Assembly: GCA_905221605.1 (NCBI GenBank)
Contig: CAJNDS010002374.1
Coordinates: 62,001 to 126,000, forward strand
DNA length: 64,000 nt
DNA from: Symbiodinium natans
Lineage: Eukaryota > Sar > Dinophyceae > Suessiales > Symbiodiniaceae
Reading direction: 5' to 3'
In this document: piece by piece, positions 1-10,977 of the stretch
Layout of the letters: every line of letters starts with the position of its first letter
Position numbering within the stretch: position 1 is the first letter of the stretch
The notes under the pieces: generated by a model
What the model saw: only the letters and a program-made list of their open reading frames with translations
Database searches by the model: none
What the model was told of the DNA's origin: nothing
Translations under genes and position numbers: made by a program

Positions 1-530
1 AATTTTTATAGATTGTATACTATATACTATATACTATATATTATAGACTATATATATATATATTAAATACTAAATATTAATATTAAATAAATATTAAATA
101 TTAAATATTAAATAGAATATATTTATATTTTATATATTATATATTGCATATTATATATTATATATTGTATATTGTATATTGTATATTGTCTACTGTATAT
201 TGTATACTGTGTATGATATATGATATACTATATATCATATATCATATATCACATATCATATGTCATATTATATATCACATATGACATACTAGATATTGCA
301 TATGGTATATGACATAGTACATGTATAGTTTTCGGTTAGATATCATCGGTTTTGGATTTTATTGCTACTATTGTTATTCTTATTGTTGTTATTACTTTGA
401 TATGAGGATTATTATGAATATTCTTACTACCACTACTACTCTTTTTTGATATCATCATTGCATTTTTTTATGCATTATGCTTTCGATTGTTGATGATAGG
501 TTAAAGAATATAAGATTGTGCTTGATTATA
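1..530. repeat. AT-rich low-complexity block
   Basis: The first 300 bases are almost pure A/T made of short TATA, ATATTA and TATATCA variants; the next 200 stay AT-rich. The rest of the window is GC-rich, so this block stands out. No ORF or RNA gene is visible. Confidence 0.8.
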
Positions 531-591
531 CTTGAATAATTTCGATATTATCTACCAGGTAGACACGGAAAAAATACGACAAAAACACAAG

Positions 592-625
<34 letters not shown>

Positions 626-640
626 CCCCCCCGCCCCCCC
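592..640. repeat. Poly-C tract
   Basis: About 49 bases of C broken only by two G. It sits just beyond the last supported exon of the minus-strand gene at 0.85-3.4 kb, between that exon and the AT-rich block. Confidence 0.95.
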
Positions 641-644
641 TTTT

Positions 645-832
645 CCTTTGCTTGCATTTTTCTCGTATTGTTCTTGCATTTTTCTTGTATTTTGCTTGTA
701 TTTTTTCTTGTGTTTTTCTTGCATTTTTTTTGCATTTGTCTTGCATTTTTTTTGTATTTCACCGTTGTTCCTGAATCGCTACTTGTATTTTCTCTTGAAT
801 TCAGTCTTGTATTTTTCTTGTGTTTTTTTTCA
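645..832. repeat. Degenerate tandem repeat, unit TTCTTGTATTT
   Basis: A pyrimidine-rich run built from units of about 10-13 bases such as TTCTTGCATTT and TTCTTGTATTT. Both strands show open frames here (Phe/Leu-rich on plus, Lys/Asn-rich on minus), but these follow from the repeat and I do not count them as genes. Confidence 0.8.
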
Positions 833-845
833 TTCTGCTGGGGGG

Positions 846-3400
846 TCAATACTTCCGAGACGCGCTCCTCACAAATCTACCTGCGGTGTCCTGCAGTTTG
901 GTGTTGAGGTCGCCAATAGCCTTGCTCAGGACGGACTGCAGGGACTGGCTCATGTCCGCTTGCAAGGACATGCTGCCGACGGCTCCCCTCAGTTGTGAAA
1001 AGCAGCGCAACTGCAACAGCCTCTCACAGCCTCTCACTCTGGTGTAAAATGTCTCTAGTAAGATTCGACTTCTCAATTCCCGAAGCAGCTGCGCTATTCG
1101 ATGCCTAGCTGCTGGACCTGTGATGTGACGTGTGTACGGAGCTCGGTGCCCGTTGATACCCAGATCTTCTGGACTTCAATAGAAACAGCGGCTGTGATAG
1201 CACGCACCATCATGGTGCCACGAGACTTCACGGGAACTGGTAGCGAGCTTAACTTATCTTGCAAGAAAGCGCTGAATTGTGCCTCCGCGTCGGCAATGAA
1301 GTCACTTCCGTCACCTTCTGGAAGCAGTCGTGAAGACACTTCTTGCAACAAGGTGGCGACCAGTCCATCGGAAGGCGTCGACTGGGAGTCCTCAGCTGCA
1401 CGCTTTCGCGGCAGCTTTCGCGTGTGCATTCAAGCCTATGTGTGCCTCGGGTGGAGTTTTGTTTTGGGTCCTTGTGTTTTGGGGGGGCACCAGTCCCTCT
1501 ATATTTTCAAAGGACTTGACTTGGTCCATTTCTTGGGTTTCCGTATGAAAACCCCCAATGCGTATGAAGTGAAGCAAGCTTGCACGACTTAAAGAAGCGG
1601 GGGGGTTGCGGGGGGGGGCGCAGCCCCCCCCCCCATTTGCAAACACAGTGCTCACATCATGGTTTTCGAGACTATGCGTATGAACAACCTTGCACGACTT
1701 AAAAGGCGGGGGGGCTGGGAAGGGGGCAGCCCCCCCCCCCCCCCCATTTGCAAACACAGTGCTCGCATCATGGTTTTCAACATTACGCGTATGAATTGAA
1801 GCAAGTTTGCACGGCTTAAACAAGCGTGGGGGTTTGTGGGGGGGGGGGGGGGGCGCAGCCACCCCCCCCCCCATTTGCAAACACAGTGCTCGCATCATGG
1901 TTTTCAAAATTATGCGTATGAATTGAAGCAAGCTTGCACGACTCAAAAAGCGCCCGGGGGGGGGGGTTCGCAACCCCCCCCCCATTTGCAAGCACGGTGC
2001 TCGCATCATGGTTTACGAAATGACGTGCATGACTTGAAGCAAGCTTGCACGACTTAGGGGGGGGGTTCGCAGCCCCCCCCACCCATTTGCAAACACGGTG
2101 TTCCCATCATGGTTTACGAAATTATGACCGCCTGCACGACTTAAAAGAGCAGGGGGATTACCCCCCCCCCAACCCCTTTCTTTCTGTCTGTATTTTTTCA
2201 TATCTTGCTTTCTTTCTTTACTTATTTATTCGTTTCTTTCTTTCGTTCGTTCGGTCTGTCTTTCTTGTTTTCTTTCTCTCTTTCTTTGAACCTTCTTTCT
2301 AACTTTCTTTCTATCATTCATTCATTCATTCATTCAATCATTCATTCATTTCATTCATTCATTATTTCATTCTTTCTTTCTTTATTTCTTTCTTTCTTTC
2401 TTTCGTTCTTTTGTTCTTTTGTTCTTTTGTTCTTTTGTTCTTTTGTTCTTTTGTTCTTTCGTTCTGTGGTTCTTTCTTTCTTTCGTTCTTTCTTTCTTCC
2501 TTCCTTCTCCTAGTCAAAACCTACGCAACGCAACGCTTTCCTCTCAAACTACAGAGGGAATGGAGGTTTTCGTACGAAAAACCAAGAAAATGGACCAAAC
2601 CCTATGAAAATATAGAGGGGGTGGTTGTTTTTCTAGGCCAAAAAAATGACAAAAAAAAAAATATATATATATATATATATATCGGCCCTCCATGTGCCTC
2701 TATACGTATGCCTCTCTGCCCCCATGATCCTCCACGCGTGTCGCTCCATTAGCCAAGCCTCTGTTCCCAAGATGGACTGAAAAGGAGCCAAAAACTTGTC
2801 ACCTTGCAAGAACTTATCAAACTCGGCCCGCATGGAAGCTTCCGCTGTCTCCCCCAGCTCTTTCACAACTACCTCGAGCTTTTCCTTGCGGGGTCACACG
2901 CAAAGAGCTGCAGAGACCCAGCCTACAGCAGCTTACAGCAGCCTACGCCCAAGCCTGCACCAAGGTCGTTCCGCTGCTCTTCATAAGGGTCCAAAAAGCC
3001 GAGGCGTCGATGCCGGGCATGCTGGACCCTTTCGACCCTTTCCCACTCGTGGGCTTGGCCGTCAGGGTCTCGTTGCTCGAGACACGGAGCGCCAGCAGCG
3101 CAACTGGGGAAGCGTCCTGGCCAAAGAACGGACAAGTCTACTCCGTCTACAAAAGTCACAGTAGGCTTTGAACCTTCCAGAGATGCAGCGTGATGCAGCA
3201 CTCAGCATTCTGCGGTACGCCCTCTCCTGCGCCTTGTACTTCTCTAGGTCTCTGCAAGTCCCAGGATCTCCTCGATCTTCGACCGAGATGCTGGGGTTGA
3301 AGGCCGCTTCGTGGTCGCAGCCATGTTGCGACCGGTCGAACTCGCAGAATCCCGACGCTGCAGCGGTGAAGCACTTTGGGCACGCCTGCGCACCCAAAAG
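846..3400 (-). CDS. Candidate multi-exon gene, unknown function
   Basis: I do not recognise the product. Five minus-strand stretches have protein-like composition unlike the surrounding repeats: about 3397-3180 (Cys and acidic residues, then a charged Arg/Lys/Glu helix containing KYKAQERAYRRMLSAA), 3110-2930 (AHEWERVERVQHARHRR), 2880-2700 (VVKELGETAEASMRAEFDKF, probably helical), 1429-1100 (TLLQEVSSRLLPEGDGSDF) and 1060-850 (MSLQADMSQSLQSVLSKAI). The charged amphipathic pattern suggests coiled coil. The 112-bp minisatellite and the TTTC tract lie between the third and fourth stretches, so would be intronic. A further stretch at 3790-3680 (LSELSAELDQFMFIDTAG) could belong here or be the 3' end of the neighbouring TSP1 gene. 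Exon joins and the number of genes are inferred; a start codon was not identified. Confidence 0.4.
1559..2165. repeat. Minisatellite of about 112 bp with facing G and C runs
   Basis: Five copies begin with ATTTGCAAACACAGTGCTC or a close variant at about 1635, 1746, 1873, 1984 and 2085, with a partial copy upstream at 1559. Each continues through CATCATGGTTTTC and TTGCACGACTTAAA into a G run, a short GCAG-type spacer and a C run before the next copy. G and C runs vary from 6 to about 17 bases. ORFs read through it on both strands are repeat artefacts. Confidence 0.95.
2170..2515. repeat. TTTC/TTCA/TTTTG microsatellite tract
   Basis: About 340 bases almost entirely T and C: TTTC units, then CATT units near 2317-2370, then TTCTTTTG units near 2405-2460. 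Plus-strand ORFs here read as Phe/Leu/Ser and are not credible genes. An (AT) run follows at 2661-2681. Confidence 0.9.
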
Positions 3401-3841
3401 ACTGCCAAAAGACTAAAGACGGACATCTCTGAGTCTCTCCCCTTTTAGGCTTGACCTGAGCATGTGCTGAGTGGCTCTCATATGATCTGCGTCTGCCCAA
3501 AGGCCGGGGCTCTGGGCTGTCGCCTTGGCCCTATGTCCCCAGTCCGAACCCGAACCCACCCACGCCCACACTCCGCCCACGCCCACGCACCCTGCCGTGT
3601 GGGCTAAAAATATTGCCAGAATGTTGTCAAAATGTTGCCACACGTTGTCACAATGCCTTCGTCTAAGCCATGACAGTTGCGCACAATCACAAGTCATGCA
3701 ACTTCTCGAAAGGTCCTTGATGCAGCTTGCTGTCCCCGCCGTGTCGATGAACATGAATTGGTCCAACTCGGCTGAAAGTTCTGAAAGTGCTATCAAAAGG
3801 CTGAGCTCAGTTGCAACTGCAGGTGACAACAGGCTTCTGTT

Positions 3842-5490
3842 TTAAAAGAGCCAAGGCGCTGGGCACTGCATGCAGTCAGAGGGCTTGGGGCCGAAGCAGG
3901 AATCACAACCTGCGCAACGGTTGCAGGCGCCCACCATTGTCCCATTGGACTCATCGATGTCGACTCGCCACGCGTAGTAACCCTCCGGACACTGTGGACC
4001 AACTCCAGAGCCAGCCACGGCCCATGCCAAGATCGTCTTTCCATCCCCCTCCTTGATGTACTCGGCCTCTTCCTCCAAAGGCACCTGCTTGGCGCTCTTC
4101 TCCCCAACCGACTTCAAGGCCTCTTCCGCCGTCTCGTGGGGGCCCTTGGCCACAAGCTCCAACAAAGCTCCGAAGCCCCAAGCCGGGGCAGAAGGCCTCG
4201 CAGAAGGCCTGGCTTTGGAAACGTTGGAAGTCAATGCCAAGAGCTTTGTCGTCTTCGTCTGAGTCTTTTTCGAGCTGTTCCGCAACTTGCTGATCATCAT
4301 GCCACCCGGCACCTGGCACATGCCATTGTCCGGGCATTGCGGCTGCACGCAATAGCGTTCTTCATGCAGCTTCAACGGCTGCCCTTGGCAGCTGCTACGC
4401 AGCAGCGCCCGACGCTGCCGCTGCTGTTGACCCATGCCGCATGTGACTGAACAGGAGCCCCAGCCCTCCCAGTCTGAGAGTACACAGTCGCTTGCAGTTG
4501 CTGCCTTTCGCCATGTGCACACATCTTGCTCCAAGCACGGTACCATGTGAAGGTACCTGGAACAGTTTGTGGAGCTGCTTCCAAGCTGATCCTTGCTTGA
4601 CTTGGAAATCCAAGAAGAAGGTACAACCTGCTTGTCACCAGCCCAAGCTGGGAGAATCCAGGTCCTTGGCACGGCTTCTTCCCCAAGTGCCCCGAAGACG
4701 ACATCCACGGTTGTGGAGCTGATTCCCTTGACCACACCACGGCGAGGGCTCTTGCTGCGTTTGGCCCCAACCCTGAAATAAGCCATGACCTTCGAACCCA
4801 CTTTCGGATCTGGCTCCGTGCTTGCCTTCAACTTGAGCTCCACCACATTGCCGATGGCCTTTTTCTTGGTTGTGTTACGCTGTTGGATCTTGTTAGATCT
4901 TGTTAGGTGTTACATGATATTCTTGTCATATGCGACTTTGAGGCTTCCGCATGTGTCCGCGCCTTGATGACTGTGGCGTCGGTCATCAGCTTGCTCTTAT
5001 GCTTTCGATCAAAACTGTCATGAATCCAGAAGTGGCTCTGGATGCCAAACCCTGGCAGCAAAAGACGAAGACTTGCTACTCGCTCTCTCCCCCCTTCGGA
5101 TTTGCAGCGGGCCTTCAGGGAAGGACACCTTGATGTTCTGGCAGCAGGTGTCACAGGCCTAAGTGCCCAGGGTGGATTACACCAAAAGAGCGCCGTTCCT
5201 TTTTTGGGACTTCTACGCACAACTCTCCCTCAAAGCAAAATGCCAAACATATAAATCCGAGGCGCAGCATTCAAAATGCGCGAACTTGGAAGATGTCCTG
5301 TGATGCCTCCGCCGTTGCCTCCTCGATGTGTTTCTGCGCCACTCGAGTCACTCGAGATCAGAGCTTTTGCTTCATAATTGGTTGCATGGAGTTTCTTCGA
5401 CGCGGTCTGCAAAGCAAACGCAAGGAAGAGCAGCACACAATAGTGCCTGCCCGACGAAATGGCCGGGCGTGCTTGCTTCATTACGGACAT
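3842..5490 (-). CDS. Secreted thrombospondin type-1 repeat protein
   Basis: The main exon (4846-3842) reads about 334 residues in one frame. Near its N-terminus is a basic patch around KVGSKVMAYFRVGAKRS that looks like a small Tudor/SH3-type barrel; this is inference. Residues about 118-172 form a TSP1 repeat: DWEGWGSCSVTCG followed by QQQRQRR and spaced cysteines ending YCVQPQCP. TSP1 repeats are extracellular adhesion modules, known in alveolates from surface and secreted proteins. The C-terminus has a compact cysteine cluster (CNRCAGCDSCFG, then CMQC) and stops at 3842. An upstream reading at 5490-5290 starts MMSVMKQARPA and has a clear hydrophobic signal segment, HYCVLLFLAFALQTA; I join it as a first exon by inference. 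A possible middle exon lies near 5050-4930. No transmembrane segment was seen in the main exon. Confidence 0.7.
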
Positions 5491-5664
5491 CATGGTCAGA
5501 TGACTGTCAGATGCGCTCCAGATGCGCTCCAGATGCGCCTTTGAGCCAGGCGGGTATGCGCCGGCGGCTTCACACGTCAAGCAAACGGTGACATGCTGCA
5601 TTTTGATGACAAACCAGCTGTTTTGCATGTAGTGCCTTACATTTTGGTGGATACTGCAACCGGA

Positions 5665-5722
5665 GGCTAGGAGGGTTTAGGGTTTAAAACTAGGGTTTTG
5701 GAGTTTAGGGCTTAGGGAATTT
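5665..5722 (+). repeat. Degenerate telomere-type TTTAGGG motifs
   Basis: Several imperfect TTTAGGG/GTTTAGGG copies occur in under 60 bases. They lie upstream of the TSP1 gene (on its minus-strand sense) and are too degenerate to be a true telomere. Confidence 0.7.
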
Positions 5723-5789
5723 ATTTATTTATTAAGATATTGAATTGTGGGGGTTGTAATACAGTTTAAGTTTTGCTTATTGGGACGTA

Positions 5790-6135
5790 ATGAGAAATTT
5801 CATTTATACAAGCTTGCTCTAGGGAATTCTGTGGCCCACAACACATAAACATCATTAAAAAGGAGAAAACCATGAAATCACTGCCAACATATGAAAACAA
5901 TCAATGTTGCAGAAACGAAGTTATTTCATTCATACCCTGGTGTAGGGAATTCTGTAGCCCACATATAAGTCATCTCCTGGTGTAGGGAATTCTGTGGCCC
6001 ACAACACATATAAGTCATGAGAAAACCACGAATCACCGGGCAATCACATGTAAAATCCATGAGTGTTGCAGAAACGAAATGAATTCATTTATACAAGCTC
6101 TTGGTGTAGGGAATTCTGTGGCCCACAACACAAGC
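5790..6135 (+). repeat. Four-copy repeat with core GGGAATTCTGTGGCCCACA
   Basis: The core occurs near 5822, 5945, 5984 and 6108; one copy has AGCCC instead of GGCCC. Copies are linked by shared sequences such as GTTGCAGAAACGAA and TTCATTTATACAAGCT, so the larger unit is about 120-160 bp with deletions. The block is AT-rich and ends in three short (TA) runs at about 6143-6160, 6209-6225 and 6249-6266. No gene is visible between 5640 and 6500. Confidence 0.85.
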
Positions 6136-6504
6136 ACTTGGATATATATATATATATATCTGTGTGTGTGAATGCACAAAATGAAAATGCTTTATGTAGA
6201 TAGTGTACATATATATATATATACTAAGAGTATGCACTTTTATACTACGTGTATATATATATATATACAAAGGGAGGACAGGGTCCAAGCAGATGAGAGA
6301 TATCACAACTGAACATATTCTCAAAGTTGCCTGGTGTTCGGTTAGGACCCCAACTCTGGTTTGGAATGTTGGGTTGGTAATTTGTAACCTTAATAAGCGG
6401 TTGTGATATCACGGTTTCTGGTTTGCCCTGAAACCAGCAGCAGTTGTGATATCCCGGTTTTTGGTTGTAATAACCCTCTTCTGGTTGTAGTATCCCGTAC
6501 ACGC

Positions 6505-6624
6505 ACCCACCCCCCCCCCCCACCCCCGCCCCCCCACCCCCCCCCCCCCCCCCCCCCCCCCCCCACCCCCCCCCCCACCCCCCCCCCCCCACCCCCCCCC
6601 CCACCCCCCCCCCCCAACCCCCCA
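6505..6624. repeat. Long interrupted poly-C tract
   Basis: About 120 bases of C with occasional A and one G. It begins about 135 bases past the stop codon of the glycine-rich gene (on its minus-strand sense), so would read as G runs in that transcript's downstream region. Gly-only and Pro-only ORFs over it are artefacts. Confidence 0.95.
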
Positions 6625-6758
6625 AGACAAGTAGCAGAAACCAGGTACGGTTACACCACCGCATGCTTAAAAATGTGCAAAACAAAAAGCATCAGAGGGC
6701 ATCAGGGATGCTCTTTTGGATGCGCTCGCATGTGCGCGTATGTGCAGCTACTTCGAGT

Positions 6759-9557
6759 TCAGTCGTACTTCAGGGCGCTGGTGCCTGTGGTAAAAGTGTG
6801 AATCTGATATCCGCCTGAGGTGGTGATGGTGCCACCAGTGAGTACGGGCGTTGAACTCTTGTACCTGACCACAACGATGCCCGAGCCGCCCTTGCCAGCG
6901 ACATAGCCTTCCGGATCGGTTCCACCACCGCCACCTCCTGTGTTTGCCTCACCATCTGTTCCCGTGAACTTCTGAGTAACAGAACGGTGATCTATCCCGA
7001 AGTCACTCCCCTTGCCCCCGCCACCTTTTCCACCTGCGCCACCTCCATTCTCTATAGGCTTGTTGTTCATGCCGCTCGCGCCGCCGCCTCCACCTCCTCC
7101 GTACCACTTGAGCGTGCCGGTGATGTCCGAGGACACGCCGTCCCCACCTTTGCCACCTTTATGTTTCACAGTGGCCGCTTCTCCGGGACCACCAGCGCCA
7201 CCCCCTCCCCCACCGCCTCCCCAGCCTTTCACGGCGCACAGCCCTCCATGGAACCCTTGGCCTGGACTGCCACGAGCCGGCTGGTCATCGGCCTTGTCCC
7301 ATCCGCCACCGCCGCCTCAGAAGGGTGGGTGGTGGGTGTCAGCGTTTTTTGTTCAAGCCCAGATTGCGATTTTAAAAACATTCGTTTGAGGGGCATGCGT
7401 TCAAAGCCGTCAAATCTTCAAACTTGGGTGGGGGGAGGAGGGAACGTTAGACAGTTTACACCTTTGTGTTTGCTAACGTTAGAACGTACGGGTTGCCTTA
7501 CAGTAGAGATCCTAATTGCATTTTCAAGAGAGCCATGAAGGCTCAAGAGCTCAAGAACTCACTTAAAGACAAAACGCAAGACCTTGGGAGAGCCAAAAAG
7601 CCAACAAGCAAAGCGAAAGCGCAACGGTCTTTAAGAGGTTCTGGGCAAATTAGGCAAAAATTCGCGCACCTTTTCTTCTCTCTCCTTTGCTTTCACGGGA
7701 GAGGACCTGGTGCCTGAAGGCTTCCCCCGAAATTGGAAACGCCGCCAAGCAACTAGCTGAAAAAGGCAATTTGGAGCAGCTCGAGGCTCTTGCTACACAT
7801 TTTGAGGTTAGGAGTGGGTCATTTTTTGACTTTCTTACTTTTGCTTTGCGTTTTTCCGCCTTTTCAAACTGATGACCTGAAAACGCAAGCTCATTGGGTG
7901 CGGCCTGGTCTTGGGACTGTGATCCTCATATGGGCACCAGGAAAATATTTCTTTGTGACCCCTGGGTGAGTGTGTGTGTGTGTGTGTGCGTGTTTTGGGA
8001 TGGAGCCTGTTCAAATACCATCACTGGTCTCTTCAGCACTTTCAAGCACTGCTGCTTCGTAGCCATAGCGTTTCGTCTGCCCTGGCATTCCTGAACATGA
8101 ATGTCTTTAAAGGGGGTCTTGGGTCCCGTGCCTGATCCACCATCACCAGGAGTGCGGGTTCGATCTGCACCTTTTCCCCCACCAATGGCGACTAGGTCTC
8201 CGAGCACGGAGTCGCCTCCTTTCATTGCATTTCCGCTTGTAGCAGGCCGGGCGCCACCCATTCCGGCGGCGCCACCTTCGCCGACCTTCACATCCCAAAA
8301 GGTGCCCTTGGTGATGAACTTGGATCCTGTCAGGACGCCACCGCCGCCACCACCTCCAGAGCCGGCACCACCCCCGCCGGCCACGACCAGGAAGTCGATC
8401 GGGAGCGTTTCTTTCATGGTGTACTGCAACTCATCCTTTCCAATCGTGGTAAAGCTGTGGACCTGGTAGCCGCCGGCTGACGTCACTTTGCCACCGGAGA
8501 GCAATGGGAAGTCGGCCTTGTAGCGCACGATGACAATGCCCGAGCCACCATTGCCAGCCATGCGGGAATCAGCATCCGTGCCGCCACCGCCACCTCCAGT
8601 GTTCGGCTCACCGTCTGTCCCACTGAAGATCCACCAGGAAGCACCGTTACCAAAATCACTCCCATGTCCCCCACCGCCTTTGCCTCCCTGTCCACCTCTG
8701 CCGGAAACTGCTTGGTTGGTGTTGTCATTCACCGCTCCGCCGCCACCTCCGCCATAGAACACAGGTGTGCCGGTGATGTCCGAGGATATGCCATCACCAC
8801 CCTTGCCGCCATAGTGCTTTTGTGGGCTGTCTTTGCCAGCTTCACCGGCGCCACCGCCACCTCCTCCACCACCGTAGCCTGAAGCACTGCACCTGCCTCC
8901 CCCGTGCCCCTGACCCTTCGTACCTGAACTGCGTGTGATTGAGCTTGCATCGTAGCCACCACCGCCACCTGATCCTCCCACAGGCGGAGTTTGGGTCCTC
9001 GTGCTACCTCCACCACCATGTCCCCCTCCCTTAGCCACAATGTCACCAAGCTTGCTATCACTACCACTTGTGGGAATCAAGTTTGCCTTCCAATATGGGG
9101 AGCCGCCACCACCAAATTTTCCGCCGGCTCCCACGAGCACGGGCAACGTGCCCCCCACTTCCAGCGTGGTTTGGCCCTTGAGGACACCCCCGGCTCCGCC
9201 ACCACCAGACCCAGCGCCGCCGCCGCCTGCCACGACCAAGTACTCCACCTGCATGTCAGTGAGAAACATGCATTCAGGCCCAACTGCACGGCAATCGTCT
9301 CCAACGAGTTCGCATTGCATGAATTGCTGCTCGCCTGGCATTCCTATCGGTGCGTACCGCGACCCGCACTCTGTCGCAGGCAGGGTGTCACAGATGGCAG
9401 AGCCTCTCTGCCCGATGGGCTGACCCTGACACGCCTTGAATTTCGGGGAAGAGTCGGTAGAGTCCTCGGCCACCTTCTGGGCTTGAAGAAGAACCACATC
9501 CGCCACCTTTGCATTTGCCAGGGCCCCCAAAGAAAGGGCGAAGAGGAGTCGCTTCAT
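6759..9557 (-). CDS. Secreted protein with two glycine-rich modules
   Basis: The start at 9557 gives MKRLLFALSLGALANA, a good signal peptide. Next comes a Cys-containing segment (CDTLPATECGSRYAPIG, then CELVGDDC). The first glycine-rich module starts at about YLVVAGGGGAGSGG, with internal landmarks GKGGDGISSDITGT and NTGGGGGGTDADS, and closes with GGSGIVIVRYKA and GGYQVHSFTT (about 9250-8420). A second copy opens with DFLVVAGGGGAGSGG at about 8395. It runs to about 8095, is interrupted by an intron (about 8090-7316) with a (TG) run, and resumes with GWDKADDQPARG, GKGGDGVSSDITGT and GGSGIVVVRYKS, ending ALKYD at 6759. The paired modules and VVAGGGG...GIVIVRY borders resemble glycine-rich domains of phage tail adhesins and bacterial surface proteins; the family assignment is inference. 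It is probably exported and structural or adhesive. Confidence 0.75.
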
Positions 9558-9897
9558 TGAGTTTGGGTTGTTGGCTCTTATGGCACTCGAAGCAATTGAG
9601 GCATTTTGAGCCCTCAGAATCAGAAAGAAAAAGCCGCAGGTGCAAGAATCGACTCCGTCGAAGGCTCGCCTCTAAGTGCTAAGCCCATGGTGCTTGTCCA
9701 TTTCTTTCCGGGGAAGAGGAGATCTTTTCTGACATGCGGAGCCTCGAAGAAATACAAGAACACACAAGAACGAACATATAGAATTGCAAGCTGATTGCAA
9801 GATTTGCACTCGGGCGGGTCCATCGTGCGTTAGGGCAAGGCTGCTTTTGAGCCCAGTGACTATCTTCTCGTACTGCGACACAAAGCCAATTGGAGTA

Positions 9898-10828
9898 TCA
9901 GGCGTGATACTGCGCCCGAGGGTGAGAACGACATCGGCGATAAGCCAATCTATAATAAGGGCTCAATTGGGTATTTTCTGGGTCATCTATTTTGAGGCCC
10001 ACCCATCTGCATGTCTCGACCCACGTGCCAAGGGAGGTGGCAAGTGGCCTTTGCCTGAGCATGTACTCTGTAGGTGCCGGGGGTAACATGAGGCACGGCT
10101 CACGTCCTGCCTGCCCAGCAGGTTGAAAAATGCACGCTTCAGGGTACCGACAGATATCAAGGGCATATCCAATTTCCGGCGGGAGGCGCATGGAGGACAC
10201 GAGTGACAGGTTTAGCGGGGGGAGATCCTCTAGGCCTTTTAATCCAGCAAGCTGATGCAACGTCGTAGACGCAGGCGGAGTGTCCCTGCGAAGCCTATGC
10301 AAGGCTTGCAGGACGCCAAGATATGGCGTTTGCGGTTGGTATGAGCATGGGGTGGTCGTTTGCCAAGGGAAGCCCCGTGGGCGACTTTGGGGCCGACCTT
10401 GGCAGGGGACCTCGGTGCAAGCTTTTGTTGAGGTCTCCGGGAGATCCTGCCAGAGCCCAAGGCCCCTGTCTAAGTGTTGCTGGATAGCAGCACCAATGGT
10501 TTGCGGGGTAACAAGCCCCGGGGGGATCGCCAACAGGCCGCATTGCTTCCTTTCCAGTAGCTCCATGAGGGCGAGAGCCTCCAGCTGGCTGCCGATGATC
10601 TCCTAACTGCAGATCAAGGGCTTCCGCAATGGCTGTGAGCATACAGTTGGAGCTCGGGGTGCCAAGTTGTTGCTCTTCGTCACGGATGAGCAAAACCACC
10701 TGTTTGAGTCTGTGAACAAGGGGTGAGGAATAAAAACCCAGGTGCAAATTTGCTTCTCCATGAGTGCATGCAATCAATCTGGCTAAATTGGTCTGCCCAT
10801 GTCTGCCCTGTTTAATGGTAAAGGCCAC
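9898..10828 (-). pseudogene. Frameshifted ORF of unknown family
   Basis: Two overlapping minus-strand frames form one protein-like reading. The first, from about 10828, contains HLGFYSSPLVHRLKQVVLL and LTAIAEALDLQL. The second takes over at about 10605 with EIIGSQLEALALMELLERKQ and stays open to the stop at 9898, containing LKGLEDLPPLNLSLVSSMRL and GYALDICRYPEAC. The change falls at a CAGTTAGGAG sequence; no intron of plausible length fits, so I read it as a one-base frameshift or assembly error. Total about 300 residues. No motif that I know is present. It could be a decayed gene or mobile-element remnant; the upstream 11 kb region carries a tandem repeat. Confidence 0.4.
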
Positions 10829-10977
10829 ATGCTACTGGTACCTTCTAAACAGGGCCTTGAAGCCATGTAGTGCCATTGAGTTGAAGGCTAAGGTATGTCT
10901 CAGCATAACATGGCAGAATGGCATAGCTGCGATCAGCTAACCTGAGGTTTTGGGTGCCCTTGGCCGAAGACAGGGCG

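Noticed and set aside
1392-2082. Minus-strand ORFs with repeated HDASTVFANGGG words
   Set aside because: They are translations of the 112-bp minisatellite; frames change with the length of the G and C runs.
2205-2752. Phe/Leu/Ser-rich plus-strand ORFs resembling membrane proteins
   Set aside because: They arise from the TTTC microsatellite and are not hydrophobic helices under selection.
6390-6685. Poly-Gly and poly-Pro ORFs
   Set aside because: They follow from the poly-C tract and have no non-repeat protein-like flank.
7531-7547. Spliced-leader relic (AGCCATGAAGGCTCAAG)
   Set aside because: Three central mismatches and the local GCTCAAGAGCTCAAG repetition make it more likely a by-product of a short repeat, and it lies in the intron of an opposite-strand gene.
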